DNA from: Porticoccaceae bacterium | GTDB taxonomy: Bacteria > Pseudomonadota > Gammaproteobacteria > Pseudomonadales > Porticoccaceae | Length of the DNA stretch: 17,936 bases | Assembly: GCA_019090225.1 (NCBI GenBank) | Contig: JAHRWI010000087.1 | Span: forward strand, 1 to 17,936 | Direction: 5' to 3' | In this document: positions 6,885-14,780 of the stretch, one piece after another | How positions within the stretch are numbered: the stretch's first letter is position 1 | Layout of the letters: every line of letters begins with the position of its first letter | Program-made: the position numbers and the translations under genes | The notes under the pieces: generated by a model | Told to the model about the DNA's origin: nothing | The model's input: the letters and a program-made list of their open reading frames with translations, nothing else | Database searches by the model: none

Positions 6885-7952
6885 ATGCGTGTCTTGATTG
6901 TCAAACTCACCTCAATGGGTGATCTGGTTCAGGCCCTGCCTGCACTCACAGACGCCAGGCGGGTTATGCCTGATATTGAGTTTGACTGGGTGGTGGACGA
7001 ATCCTTTGCCGAAATTCCCAGCTGGCATCCGGCGGTGACTCATACTTTGCACACGGCTCATCGTCGTTGGCGAGGCGGCGGACTATTGTCTTGGCGCAAT
7101 AAAGAGTTTAGAGCCTTTGTTAGTGAGCTCAGGTCGCAACGTTATGATGTTGTGATCGATGCTCAAACCAACCTGAAAAGCGCGGTGGTCACCGCCTTGA
7201 GTAAAGGTAAAAAACATGGCCCCGACGGTGCTTCGGCCCGGGAGTGGGGTGCGCACCTGGTCTATGGGCGGCGCTATGCCATCGCCAAAGATCAGCTGGC
7301 GATAGATCGCTGGCGGCAGTTATTTGCCAGCGTGCTGGATTACCCTTTGCCCGCTAGCCCGCCCGATTTTGGGCTTGCAGGCGTCGCCTGGCCAGAGCCG
7401 AGCATCCCTTTACCGGAGCAGCCTTATCTGGTCTTTGTGCAGAATGCCAGCTGGCCCAATAAGCGTTGGCATGACGGCCACTGGCAACAACTTATCCAGA
7501 AAGCTGGTGAGCAGGGCTACCGGGTATTGTTGCCCTGGGGTTCTGAGGTTGAGCGAATTCAGGCTGAGGTGCTGGCTAAAGGTCAGGCCCACACCCAGGT
7601 ATTATCGAGACTGTCACTGACCGATCTCGCTGTAGTCTTACGTGTCAGCGCCGGAGCCGTGTGTGTCGATACGGGTATGGCCCATGTCAGCGCTGCTCTT
7701 GATGTGCCCACTGTGACGCTTTATGGCGCTACCGACCCGGGTTTAATCGGCGCGACGGGGAGCAAATCAATACATCTTGAAGTCGAAGATTATGGCTGCG
7801 CACCCTGCTATAAACGATATTGCGCGGTGGGGGATTACCGAGGTGAAGAAGCTCAATGCATGAAGACTCTCGGTGTTGATCAAGTCTGGGCTAGCCTGAC
7901 CTCATTATTAGACGAGGGCCAGAATAGTTCAGTAAGCGAAGGGCTAAATTAG
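6885..7952 (+). CDS. waaC: LPS heptosyltransferase I
   Basis: The protein has 355 residues, close to the usual 320-350 for WaaC. It transfers the first L-glycero-D-manno-heptose from ADP-heptose to Kdo2-lipid A in the cytoplasm. The N-terminus MRVLIVKLTSMGDLVQALPA has the catalytic-base aspartate D13 in SMGDL. QNASWPNKRW carries the phosphate-binding lysine (K193 by position). CVDTGMAHVSAAL (260-272) holds D262 and H267 of the ADP-heptose site. A cysteine set (C305, C308, C313, C325) follows. The ribosome site is weak. It precedes hldE, which makes its donor substrate, by 88 bp. This GT9 protein keeps the catalytic Asp that the GT9 protein at 2338-3513 lacks. Confidence 0.93.
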   Translation: MRVLIVKLTSMGDLVQALPALTDARRVMPDIEFDWVVDESFAEIPSWHPAVTHTLHTAHRRWRGGGLLSWRNKEFRAFVSELRSQRYDVVIDAQTNLKSAVVTALSKGKKHGPDGASAREWGAHLVYGRRYAIAKDQLAIDRWRQLFASVLDYPLPASPPDFGLAGVAWPEPSIPLPEQPYLVFVQNASWPNKRWHDGHWQQLIQKAGEQGYRVLLPWGSEVERIQAEVLAKGQAHTQVLSRLSLTDLAVVLRVSAGAVCVDTGMAHVSAALDVPTVTLYGATDPGLIGATGSKSIHLEVEDYGCAPCYKRYCAVGDYRGEEAQCMKTLGVDQVWASLTSLLDEGQNSSVSEGLN

Positions 7953-8028
7953 TGCCGTATTACGCTTATTTGGCGAGCTTGCCGGTTGATGAACATGCCG
8001 GGCGAATTTTATTAGCACAGCTTTGATT

Positions 8029-8043
8029 AGGAGAATTTGATTG
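8029..8043 (+). promoter_or_regulatory. Ribosome binding site that fixes the TTG start of hldE
   Basis: AGGAG at 8029-8033 lies seven bases before TTG at 8041. The only nearby alternative, TTG at 8037-8039, is out of frame. The first residues, then FDSAHVLVVGDLMLDRYW, align with the known HldE N-terminus, so the TTG start is well supported. Confidence 0.7.
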
Positions 8044-9465
8044 AAGGGTATAAATTCACGTTTCGATAGCGCCCATGTGCTCGTGGTGGGCGATCTGATG
8101 CTCGACCGTTACTGGCATGGCGATACTGCGAGAATATCCCCGGAAGCACCGGTACCGGTAGTCAAAGTGGAGCAACTGGAAGACCGTGTCGGGGGCGCCT
8201 GTAACGTGGCGCTAAATATAGCGTCGCTGGGCGCTGGGGCATCACTGGTCGGCGTCGTGGGTCGGGACGAGGCGGCACAAGCCCTCTCTGAGCGGCTACA
8301 TTCGGCAGGTATCCATACCGATTTTCAGGAGTCTCCGGATAAACCCACCATCACCAAATTGCGGGTTATCAGCCGTCAGCAGCAACTGCTCAGGCTGGAT
8401 TTTGAGGAATCTTTCAACAGCGATGATACCGATCAGATTTTAGCTAAGGCCCTAGCTTTGCTGCCAAAGGCCTCGGTACTGGTGTTATCAGATTACGCCA
8501 AAGGCGTCCTGCGGGAGCCGCAGACGCTGATTGCTGAAGCCATTAAAAGCGGCATCAAAATACTCATCGATCCCAAAGGCGATGATTTTTCTCGCTATGC
8601 AGGTGCTACTTTGTTGACGCCAAATATGGGCGAGTTTGAGGCGGTGGTGGGTGTTTGTGCCAACGAACGTGAGTTGGTCAGCAAAGGTCTGGCGCTACTC
8701 AAGGATTTACACCTGGAGGCCCTGCTGATCACCCGAGGTGAACAGGGTATGACCCTGTTGCGCAGCGATCAGCCAGCCCTACATTTACCGGCTCGGGCCA
8801 GGGAAGTGTTTGATGTCACCGGCGCGGGGGATACCGTGATTGCTGTCTTGGCCAGCGCTCTGGCTGCGGGAGAAACCTTGCCCAATGCCGTAACCCTGGC
8901 CAATCTCGCGGCGGGTATCGTGGTCGGCAAACTCGGTACCGCGACGATCAGTGGTCCAGAGTTGCGCCGAGCGGTTTTCCTGGAGCAAGGTTCTGAGCGG
9001 GGTGTGGTCAATGACGAGCAACTACTGGTCGATATTGCCGATGCCCGCGCTCAGGGCGAGCGGATGGTATTTACCAACGGATGCTTCGATATCCTCCATG
9101 CTGGCCATGTGGGCTATCTGGAGCAGGCCCGCAAATTGGGCGACCGGCTGATTGTCGCGGTTAACGCCGATGAATCCGTTAAGAAGCTCAAAGGTGCCGG
9201 TCGGCCGATCAACCCGGAGGACAGGCGTATGGCTGTGCTGGCCGGTCTGGAAGCCGTGGATTGGGTTTTGTGTTTTGCAGACGACACCCCCGAACGATTA
9301 CTGGAATTGATCAAGCCAGATATTCTGGTTAAAGGCGGCGACTACAGCAAAGAAGAAGTGGTCGGTTGGGAGATTGTTGAAGGCTACGGTGGCGAAGTGA
9401 GAGCCCTGGATTTTCTCGATGACTGCTCAACCACTGCGATAGTCGAAAAGATTCAAGGCGATTAG
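8041..9465 (+). CDS. hldE: Bifunctional heptose-7-phosphate kinase / heptose-1-phosphate adenylyltransferase
   Basis: The protein has 474 residues, against 477 in E. coli HldE. Residues 1 to about 318 are a ribokinase (PfkB) domain that phosphorylates D-glycero-beta-D-manno-heptose 7-phosphate at C1. It has GDLMLDRYW, the substrate motif GGACNVALN and the catalytic DVTGAGDT (D264). From about residue 340 a nucleotidyltransferase domain begins at VFTNGCFDILHAGHVGYL, with the HxGH site at 353-356. It transfers AMP to give ADP-D-heptose, and HldD then epimerises it (not in this window). The gene follows waaC, the user of its product. It starts at TTG. It ends 65 bp from the convergent reductase gene, with no clear terminator hairpin between them. 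Codons here look richer in G+C than those of the genes at 1-3570. Confidence 0.97.
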   Translation: MKGINSRFDSAHVLVVGDLMLDRYWHGDTARISPEAPVPVVKVEQLEDRVGGACNVALNIASLGAGASLVGVVGRDEAAQALSERLHSAGIHTDFQESPDKPTITKLRVISRQQQLLRLDFEESFNSDDTDQILAKALALLPKASVLVLSDYAKGVLREPQTLIAEAIKSGIKILIDPKGDDFSRYAGATLLTPNMGEFEAVVGVCANERELVSKGLALLKDLHLEALLITRGEQGMTLLRSDQPALHLPARAREVFDVTGAGDTVIAVLASALAAGETLPNAVTLANLAAGIVVGKLGTATISGPELRRAVFLEQGSERGVVNDEQLLVDIADARAQGERMVFTNGCFDILHAGHVGYLEQARKLGDRLIVAVNADESVKKLKGAGRPINPEDRRMAVLAGLEAVDWVLCFADDTPERLLELIKPDILVKGGDYSKEEVVGWEIVEGYGGEVRALDFLDDCSTTAIVEKIQGD

Positions 9466-9530
9466 TGGTTTAGGGTGGTGTCGCTTTTTACGATGTGGCC
9501 CAGACCTTGTCGGTATTGGCTAAATATTGT

Positions 9531-10373
9531 CTAGCAGACGCTATTGATATTGGCTAATAGATGTTCAGGGTTGATCGTGCCGACGATGGCAGAGCTGACG
9601 CCGGGATGAGCAGTGATCATGGCCAAGCTATCAAAAGCGCGATTTTGTTGTGTGGGGTTTTGATCTGAATGTTTTCCTCCAGATAGCTTAGCCCTTGGTA
9701 GTTCAGTCCTAGATAGTTCAGCCCCAGCAAGATGGCCGCTAGCCAGGGCTTTTTTTATCAACACACCGACGCCATGCTCCTGGCAATAATCGATAACCGG
9801 CACTTCCTCTTGATGCTGCAGGTTCCAGGTCAACATGACCACATCAGATTGCTGGGCGGCCAATAGGCCACCCTCGACGGTTTTGGTAGACATACCAAAG
9901 GCCCGTAATTTGCCCTGACGTTTTAATTCTGCCAGCGCATCAAGGGTGCCCAAGTGCTTAATGATATCGACATCGTTACCGTCAGAATGCACCAGGACGA
10001 TATCTAGAACCTCGGTGTTAAGCCGTTGCAGGCTGCGTTCAATACTGAAGCGGACATGCTCAGGGCTGAAATCGTAGCTTGAAATACCCTCGACGAAGTC
10101 TTCGCCAACCTTGGTGCAAATTAACCAGTCTTGCCGTTGGCCGCGCAACAAGTGTCCCAGCCGTTCTTCGCTGGTACCGTAAGCGGGCGCGGTATCGATG
10201 AGGTTGATGCCCCGTTCCCGTGCCAAAGCGAGTAGATCGCTGGCCTGCTTATCGTCCGGTAATGCAAAGCCTTGAGGATATTTGACGGCTTCGTTTCGAC
10301 CCAGTTTGACCGTACCTAGCCCGAGGATGCTGACTTCCATGTCGGTGTTGCCGAGGCTGCGTTTAGCGATCAT
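9531..10373 (-). CDS. Aldo/keto reductase
   Basis: The protein has 280 residues of the aldo/keto reductase (AKR) TIM-barrel family, which reduces carbonyls with NADPH. The catalytic tetrad is visible: D60 and Y65 in NLIDTAPAYG, K88 in ICTKVGEDF and H129 in LVHSDG. A YCQEHGVGVLIKKAL segment and SSAIVGTINPEHL near the end form the cofactor side. An unusual stretch at residues 218-232 is a threefold five-residue repeat, set in a loop of roughly 25 residues that looks inserted. The ATG at 10373 follows the FAD oxidoreductase stop by 17 bp, and GGTGGA lies eight bases before it, so the two are very likely co-transcribed. Substrate unknown. The neighbours suggest a sugar or polyketide-like carbonyl, but this is a guess. 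Confidence 0.88.
   Translation of the reverse strand: MIAKRSLGNTDMEVSILGLGTVKLGRNEAVKYPQGFALPDDKQASDLLALARERGINLIDTAPAYGTSEERLGHLLRGQRQDWLICTKVGEDFVEGISSYDFSPEHVRFSIERSLQRLNTEVLDIVLVHSDGNDVDIIKHLGTLDALAELKRQGKLRAFGMSTKTVEGGLLAAQQSDVVMLTWNLQHQEEVPVIDYCQEHGVGVLIKKALASGHLAGAELSRTELPRAKLSGGKHSDQNPTQQNRAFDSLAMITAHPGVSSAIVGTINPEHLLANINSVC
9678..9722 (-). repeat. Three 15-bp tandem repeats inside the aldo/keto reductase gene
   Basis: Read on the minus strand, three degenerate 15-base units encode AELSR, TELPR and AKLSG. Each unit has CTA for leucine at its third codon, and two end in AGG for arginine. These codons differ from the nearby frame. It looks like a small in-frame expansion in a surface loop. 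The pattern recalls the A-D/N-L-x-x pentapeptide repeat, but three units are too few to form that fold. Confidence 0.6.
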
Positions 10374-10390
10374 CTTGAGCGTCCACCAGC

Positions 10391-11607
10391 TTAACGTCCA
10401 AAAGCCAGCTCCCAGGGGGGTGGTGCGATAGTGGGTTTTGGCAGAGGTAGGTGCGGCAGCACTTTTTGCTCAGGTTTATTTTTAAGGTCAGGCGCAATGC
10501 CGCGATCAGTTAAGAGCTTGAGGACTTCGCTGCTGAGGTTGGGGGCGAGGGTTAATTTGGTCGGCCAGGCGGCGATGACATTATTACAGCCCTCAGCCCA
10601 GTCGGCGTAGGCTTGATCCGGGCGGGCGAAATTTCGTTGTTTTGGTTCAGCGCGGTCAACCGCTAATGTCGCCCACTGGGCTGCGCTTAAGTCTATCCAG
10701 GGCAGTAAGGTTTTCAATTCCGTTTTAGCCTGATCGATCAGTGTTCCGGAAGGTAAGCTGATACTGCGTTCGGCGATTGAGCCGCCTAAATACCAGACTT
10801 GTTCACCGTCTGCGCAGGGATGGCTGGATATGGTCAGGCGTGGGGTGGTGTCGGCACCCAGGCAGTGGCCATAAAAGGCATGGGGATGACGGTGCTTTAC
10901 CATTACTTGCTGGAGAGGGCGGCGTTGCATCGCTGGTGCGCTAGCGCCGACTTTACGCAGGAGTTTTTCGTTGCCCTGTCCAGCGGTAAAGATCAGCGCT
11001 TTGCTTTTGATGTTCAGGGTTTCACCGCCGTTATCAATATGCAGTGTGGTGGCACCAGTTTGTGGCTGTGAATCAAAGCGAGCATGTCGCCAGTTGATTT
11101 TATAAATATGTTCAGAGGCTTGATTAGCCAGTAGCTGCAAGATACCAGGTACGTCCAGAACCATATCCACCAGTTTATAAACAGAGCCTTTAAACTGTGG
11201 GTTTTGTAAAACGGTGGGTAGGTCTTTTTTGCTGACTTTATCGGCTCTCCCGCGTGTTGCCTTGCTGGCCAGGAAGGTGGTCAATTTTGCAGCGGCGCTG
11301 CTGGCAGACCACAGGTAAAAATGATCGCTGAGTATCGAGCCGCCGCGCAGATCGACATCGCCTTCACCCCGTAAACAGTTGCGCCAGTGGGCAGGCATGC
11401 TGGCGATGGCCTCAGATGCCCCGGACAGGGCGCCATTCAAGGTGTACTTAATACCGCCATGAATCATGCCCTGGCTGGCGACCGTTTGACCGCTCCCTAG
11501 AGCGTCGTGTTCGAATAAAAGCGCACTGTAACCTTCGTTGTGCAGACGGTTGAGCAGCCACAAACCAGCGATGCCACCGCCGATGATGCTGATGTCGGTA
11601 TGAACAT
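10391..11607 (-). CDS. FAD-dependent oxidoreductase (DAO family), start disrupted
   Basis: The frame encodes a DAO-type flavoprotein. The FAD-binding Rossmann motif DISIIGGGIAGLWLLNRL starts near 11596. It is followed by LFEHDALGSGQTVASQGMIH and KYTLNGAL. Later motifs include IFTAGQGNEKLLRKVGA and YLGGSIAERSISLPS. The reaction would be oxidation of an amine or hydroxyl substrate; the substrate is unknown. The frame is open from 11647 (after TAA at 11650-11648) to the stop at 10391. It has no ATG, GTG or TTG until TTG at 11563, which would cut off the FAD motif. An ATG at 11607 is one base out of frame, and adding one base in TT after it would give MFHTDISIIGGG. So the annotation runs from 11607, and a one-base deletion (real or sequencing error) is likely. 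The alternative is an unusual ATT start. The gene lies 17 bp upstream of the reductase gene. Confidence 0.72.
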
Positions 11608-11758
11608 CGTTAAGAATACTGTGGTGTGAAGGCTGAGTAATGGTTGTTTATCCGAAACAGTGGCGCTGGAATGCGGCTTTAGAGAGACTCAGTATAGCGT
11701 TTTCGCGGCCTATATTTTTTAAAATACGCGTTTATTACAGGCTTTTCAGGTAAAGATT

Positions 11759-11800
11759 TTGCGACTCACCGAAGCCCTCTGTATGCTGGCAAAAAAAAGG
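11759..11800 (+). promoter_or_regulatory. Candidate waaA promoter and ribosome site
   Basis: TTGCGA (11759-11764) and TATGCT (11782-11787) are separated by 17 bases; each matches the consensus at 4 of 6. The message would start near 11794, leaving a short leader. AAAGG (11796-11800) then lies eight bases before the TTG start of waaA. The 245-bp gap from 11564 to 11808 holds no gene that I can support. Confidence 0.35.
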
Positions 11801-11808
11801 ATTCTCTC

Positions 11809-13098
11809 TTGGCAAGATTGTTTTATACGCTACTGTTATATCTCCTGACACCACTGATTTTGACTCGCCTGTTATGGCGCTCTCGCCGTGCCCCGGCCTA
11901 CGCCCGGCGCTGGAGAGAACGTTTCGGGTTTGTACCCACTATACCCGAGAAGCAGTACGTTATCTGGGTTCACGCTGTCTCGGTAGGTGAAACTTTAGCA
12001 GCAGTGCCATTGATTAAATCGTTACAGGCGAAATATCCGCAGACCCAGTTGGTGGTGACTACCACCACGCCTACGGGGTCTGAGCAGGTTAGCAAAGTAT
12101 TCGGTACCAGCGTTTATCACGTCTATGCACCCTACGATCTGCCCGACGTGCTAGCGCGCTTTTTTCTACGTATCAAACCCTCAATGCTGATTATTATGGA
12201 GACCGAGCTGTGGCCAAATTTGATCAGCAAATGTCGAAACGCGAGTGTGCCCGTGGTCGTAGCAAATGCGCGATTATCGGAAAAATCAGCGGCTGGCTAC
12301 CAGAAAGTCGCCTGGCTGACGAGGGAGATGCTGGCAGATATCAATTTGATTGCAGCGCAAACCGAGGCTGATGGGGAGCGCTTTGTCAGCCTTGGCCTGG
12401 CCAGGGATAATCTCAGTATCAGCGGCAATATCAAGTTTGACCTCGATCTCAGCGAGCCAGTGCGGGATCAGGCTGCGGTGTTCAAAGTTCAATGGCAGAA
12501 CGGTGCTGATCGTCCGGTTTGGTTGGCGGCAAGCACTCATCAGGGAGAAGATGAGTTGGTGCTGGACGCCTTTGCTAAAGTCATCGAGGAGCAGCCAAAT
12601 ACGCTATTGGTGCTGGTGCCACGTCACCCGGAACGCTTTGATGACGTCGCGTCGTTATCTGTTACTCGGGGTTTTAGTGTCGCTCGTCGCAGCGAGATGA
12701 ACTCCCCTGACTCCGACCCAATATACCGCAATACTCAGGTATTAATCGGTGACACCATGGGTGAATTACTGGCATTTTGTGGGGCCAGTGATCTTGCCTT
12801 TATCGGTGGTAGTCTAGTGCCGGTGGGTGGCCATAATTTGATAGAGCCAGCGGCTTGGGGCATTCCCATTGTCACCGGCCCTCATCTGTTTAATTTTGCC
12901 GAAGTGGCAAACAAATTGGTTGAGGCCGGTGGTATGAGGATTTGTGAAAGTTCGGGCCAGCTAGCCGATTTGGTGTTAGAGCTGCTGAATAAGAGCGATC
13001 AGTACCAGGCTATGGCGGAGGCTGCGCACTCGGTCGCTGAGAGCAACCGAGGTGCGCTAGAAAGACTTGTTAAATCTCTGTCGGAGTGGCTCGAGTAA
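11809..13098 (+). CDS. waaA: 3-deoxy-D-manno-octulosonic acid (Kdo) transferase
   Basis: The protein has 429 residues, close to E. coli WaaA (425). It transfers Kdo from CMP-Kdo to lipid IVA at the inner membrane. The N-terminus MARLFYTLLLYLLTPLILTR is a membrane anchor and matches WaaA proteins. The catalytic glutamate is E61 in HAVSVGE. Further family motifs are TTTTPTGSEQV, ETELWPNLI, LVPRHPERF and the donor-site GGSLVPVGGHNLIEPAAWG. The start is TTG, with AAAGG eight bases before it. The 3' end overlaps the end of tolC by 29 bp on the opposite strand. It lies apart from waaC/hldE, separated by the FAD and AKR genes. Whether it adds one or two Kdo residues cannot be read from the sequence. 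Confidence 0.96.
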   Translation: MARLFYTLLLYLLTPLILTRLLWRSRRAPAYARRWRERFGFVPTIPEKQYVIWVHAVSVGETLAAVPLIKSLQAKYPQTQLVVTTTTPTGSEQVSKVFGTSVYHVYAPYDLPDVLARFFLRIKPSMLIIMETELWPNLISKCRNASVPVVVANARLSEKSAAGYQKVAWLTREMLADINLIAAQTEADGERFVSLGLARDNLSISGNIKFDLDLSEPVRDQAAVFKVQWQNGADRPVWLAASTHQGEDELVLDAFAKVIEEQPNTLLVLVPRHPERFDDVASLSVTRGFSVARRSEMNSPDSDPIYRNTQVLIGDTMGELLAFCGASDLAFIGGSLVPVGGHNLIEPAAWGIPIVTGPHLFNFAEVANKLVEAGGMRICESSGQLADLVLELLNKSDQYQAMAEAAHSVAESNRGALERLVKSLSEWLE

Positions 13099-14497
13099 TT
13101 TTCAGAGCTGGGTCGAGCCATTTGTCGAGCCTTGCAAGATGTTCAGGACTTAACTGTCCGGCAACCTGCCTAAGCTTCAATATACTCATAATGTAGTCGT
13201 AACGAGCATTAGCATAGTCACGCTGGGCTTGATACAGGATGCGCTGGGAAATCAACACGTCGACGATATTACGGGTGCCAACTTCATAGCCCGCATCGGT
13301 GGCCTCAAGGGCACTTTTCGCAGAAAGAATACCCTGCTGGCGAGCTTTTACCCTTGCGCCATTGGTTTGCACCAGCAAGTGCTGTGAGCGAGCCTGCTGT
13401 GTGGTCATACGTTGAGCTAACAAGTGAACTTCTTGAGCCTTAACGTATTCCTGATAGGCTCTTCTTCGCTCAGAGCTGACCATGCCGCCGCTATAAAGGG
13501 GTGCATCCACTCTTACAGAAAATACGGTCGGCTCTTCATCCGATGCAAATGGCTGCGTTTCATTGGGGCTTGGCGTTTTTTTATTGAAGTGACCATCGTC
13601 GTGAAAATTCGAGTAACCCAGACTTGCTGTTACTGTCGGCAAGTGTTCGGCTTTTTTGGCTTTAGCATTTTTGTCAGCGGCCAGCATCGCCAGGCGAGCG
13701 ACTTCCAATTTGAAATTGTTGTTTTGAGAAAACTCGACCCATGACGCGCTGTCAGCGGGTTCGGGAGGCTCGATAGGGAACTCAGCAGCCAGTCCGGCCA
13801 GTTCCTGATGTGCTTGCCCAGTGAGGACTTCCAATCCCTCAAAGGCAATATTCAGCGCTGCCTCTCCTTCTAGCGTATTTACTGTCGCGCTATCGTAGGC
13901 CGCCTGGGCTTCGTGAACGTCGGTGATGGGCAGTAGGCCGACTTCAAAACGTTCTCTGGTTTGTTCAAGCTGACGACCAATGGCCCGCTGTTCAGCCTGC
14001 GCCGTGGCTAGGTTTTCGCTGAACCGCAATACATCGATGTAGGCTTCTGTGACTCTGACAATGATGCTCTGTTGGTCGGCGGCGAACTGGGCTTTGGCCT
14101 GTTTATCCAGGTCATAGCCCTGTTTGAAGGTAAACCAGGCCGGCAAGTCAAACAGCGGCTGGCTAAGCGTTAGTGAGTAAAATTCTGTTTCGTTATCTTT
14201 GTCACCAGAAGCGCCGACCTGGGCGCCCGTCGCTCCGCCGAAATTCAGGGTTCGAAAGTTGGCGGAATCACCGTCACCATCAGTAAATTCCATAGTGGCG
14301 GTGATTTTAGGGAGAATGCCAGAGCGCCCCAGAGGAATGGCTTCATTACCTGCTAGCAGGTCTGCATTTGCTGCGCGAAACGTGGGGTCATTAGTTAAGG
14401 CCAGCTGATATATTTCCGATAAGGTATCCGCCGTTACCGGCACGACAGGTGCGAGGACAAATAGCGCGCAACACATCGTTTTTGAAAGTTGATTCAT
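13070..14497 (-). CDS. tolC: TolC-family outer-membrane efflux channel
   Basis: The protein has 475 residues from ATG at 14497 (E. coli TolC has 493). It trimerises into an outer-membrane barrel and periplasmic alpha-barrel for drug efflux and type I secretion. A signal peptide spans MNQLSKTMCCALFVLAP and is followed by PVTADTLSEIYQLAL, the usual mature start. Two outer-membrane-efflux repeats are present: the first includes ALTNDPTFRAANADLLAGNE and the second LEVARLAMLAADKNAKAKKA. LDAPLYSGG-type sequence (RVDAPLYSGGMVSSERRRA) fits the second half. An in-frame ATG at 14509 is also possible, but GGA lies seven bases before 14497 and nothing similar precedes 14509. Divergent from yqiB, as in E. 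coli where nudF lies between. The 3' end overlaps waaA. Confidence 0.94.
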   Translation of the reverse strand: MNQLSKTMCCALFVLAPVVPVTADTLSEIYQLALTNDPTFRAANADLLAGNEAIPLGRSGILPKITATMEFTDGDGDSANFRTLNFGGATGAQVGASGDKDNETEFYSLTLSQPLFDLPAWFTFKQGYDLDKQAKAQFAADQQSIIVRVTEAYIDVLRFSENLATAQAEQRAIGRQLEQTRERFEVGLLPITDVHEAQAAYDSATVNTLEGEAALNIAFEGLEVLTGQAHQELAGLAAEFPIEPPEPADSASWVEFSQNNNFKLEVARLAMLAADKNAKAKKAEHLPTVTASLGYSNFHDDGHFNKKTPSPNETQPFASDEEPTVFSVRVDAPLYSGGMVSSERRRAYQEYVKAQEVHLLAQRMTTQQARSQHLLVQTNGARVKARQQGILSAKSALEATDAGYEVGTRNIVDVLISQRILYQAQRDYANARYDYIMSILKLRQVAGQLSPEHLARLDKWLDPALKITRATPTEI

Positions 14498-14537
14498 TAC
14501 ATATTCCATGATTAATTTTTAACCTTAGAAGTCTAGC

Positions 14538-14558
14538 AGACAAGCTGACTGCTTGTCT
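14538..14558 (+). promoter_or_regulatory. Palindrome in the tolC leader, possible operator
   Basis: AGACAAGC (14538-14545) and GCTTGTCT (14551-14558) are exact inverted repeats around TGACT. The site lies about 40 bases before the tolC ATG. Its 8-5-8 symmetry is typical of a dimeric repressor site such as those of TetR-family regulators of efflux genes. A hairpin in the tolC leader RNA is also possible. The rest of the 271-bp tolC/yqiB gap has only a weak TATAGT (14719-14724) pointing toward yqiB. Confidence 0.45.
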
Positions 14559-14780
14559 TACACTATTGCCAAGGCGTATAAGTTGGCGCGATTAAGTTTG
14601 AATTTAATGTTTTCTGGCTGTAGCTCTGTAGGGATAAATCGCCCGGCGGGTCACCTCTTAATTGTGGGTAATGCTTGAAGCTGAAGCTGGGTTGTCTGCA
14701 AAATGTGGCGTTGCAAGGTATAGTTCGCATGCTTGGTGAAAACGATTGTTACATAACGCACAAGAAGCTAGGGGGTTTGT

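Noticed and set aside
7952..8026. A 24-codon GTG frame overlapping the waaC stop codon
   Set aside because: No ribosome site other than the end of waaC and no recognisable sequence; likely chance in the short gap before hldE.
9466..9530. Possible bidirectional terminator between hldE and the aldo/keto reductase gene
   Set aside because: No stem with adjoining T run could be found; only a short CTTTTTA tract is present.
10799..11071. A 90-codon plus-strand frame inside the FAD oxidoreductase gene
   Set aside because: Cys-rich, without motifs, and opposite a well-supported flavoprotein frame.
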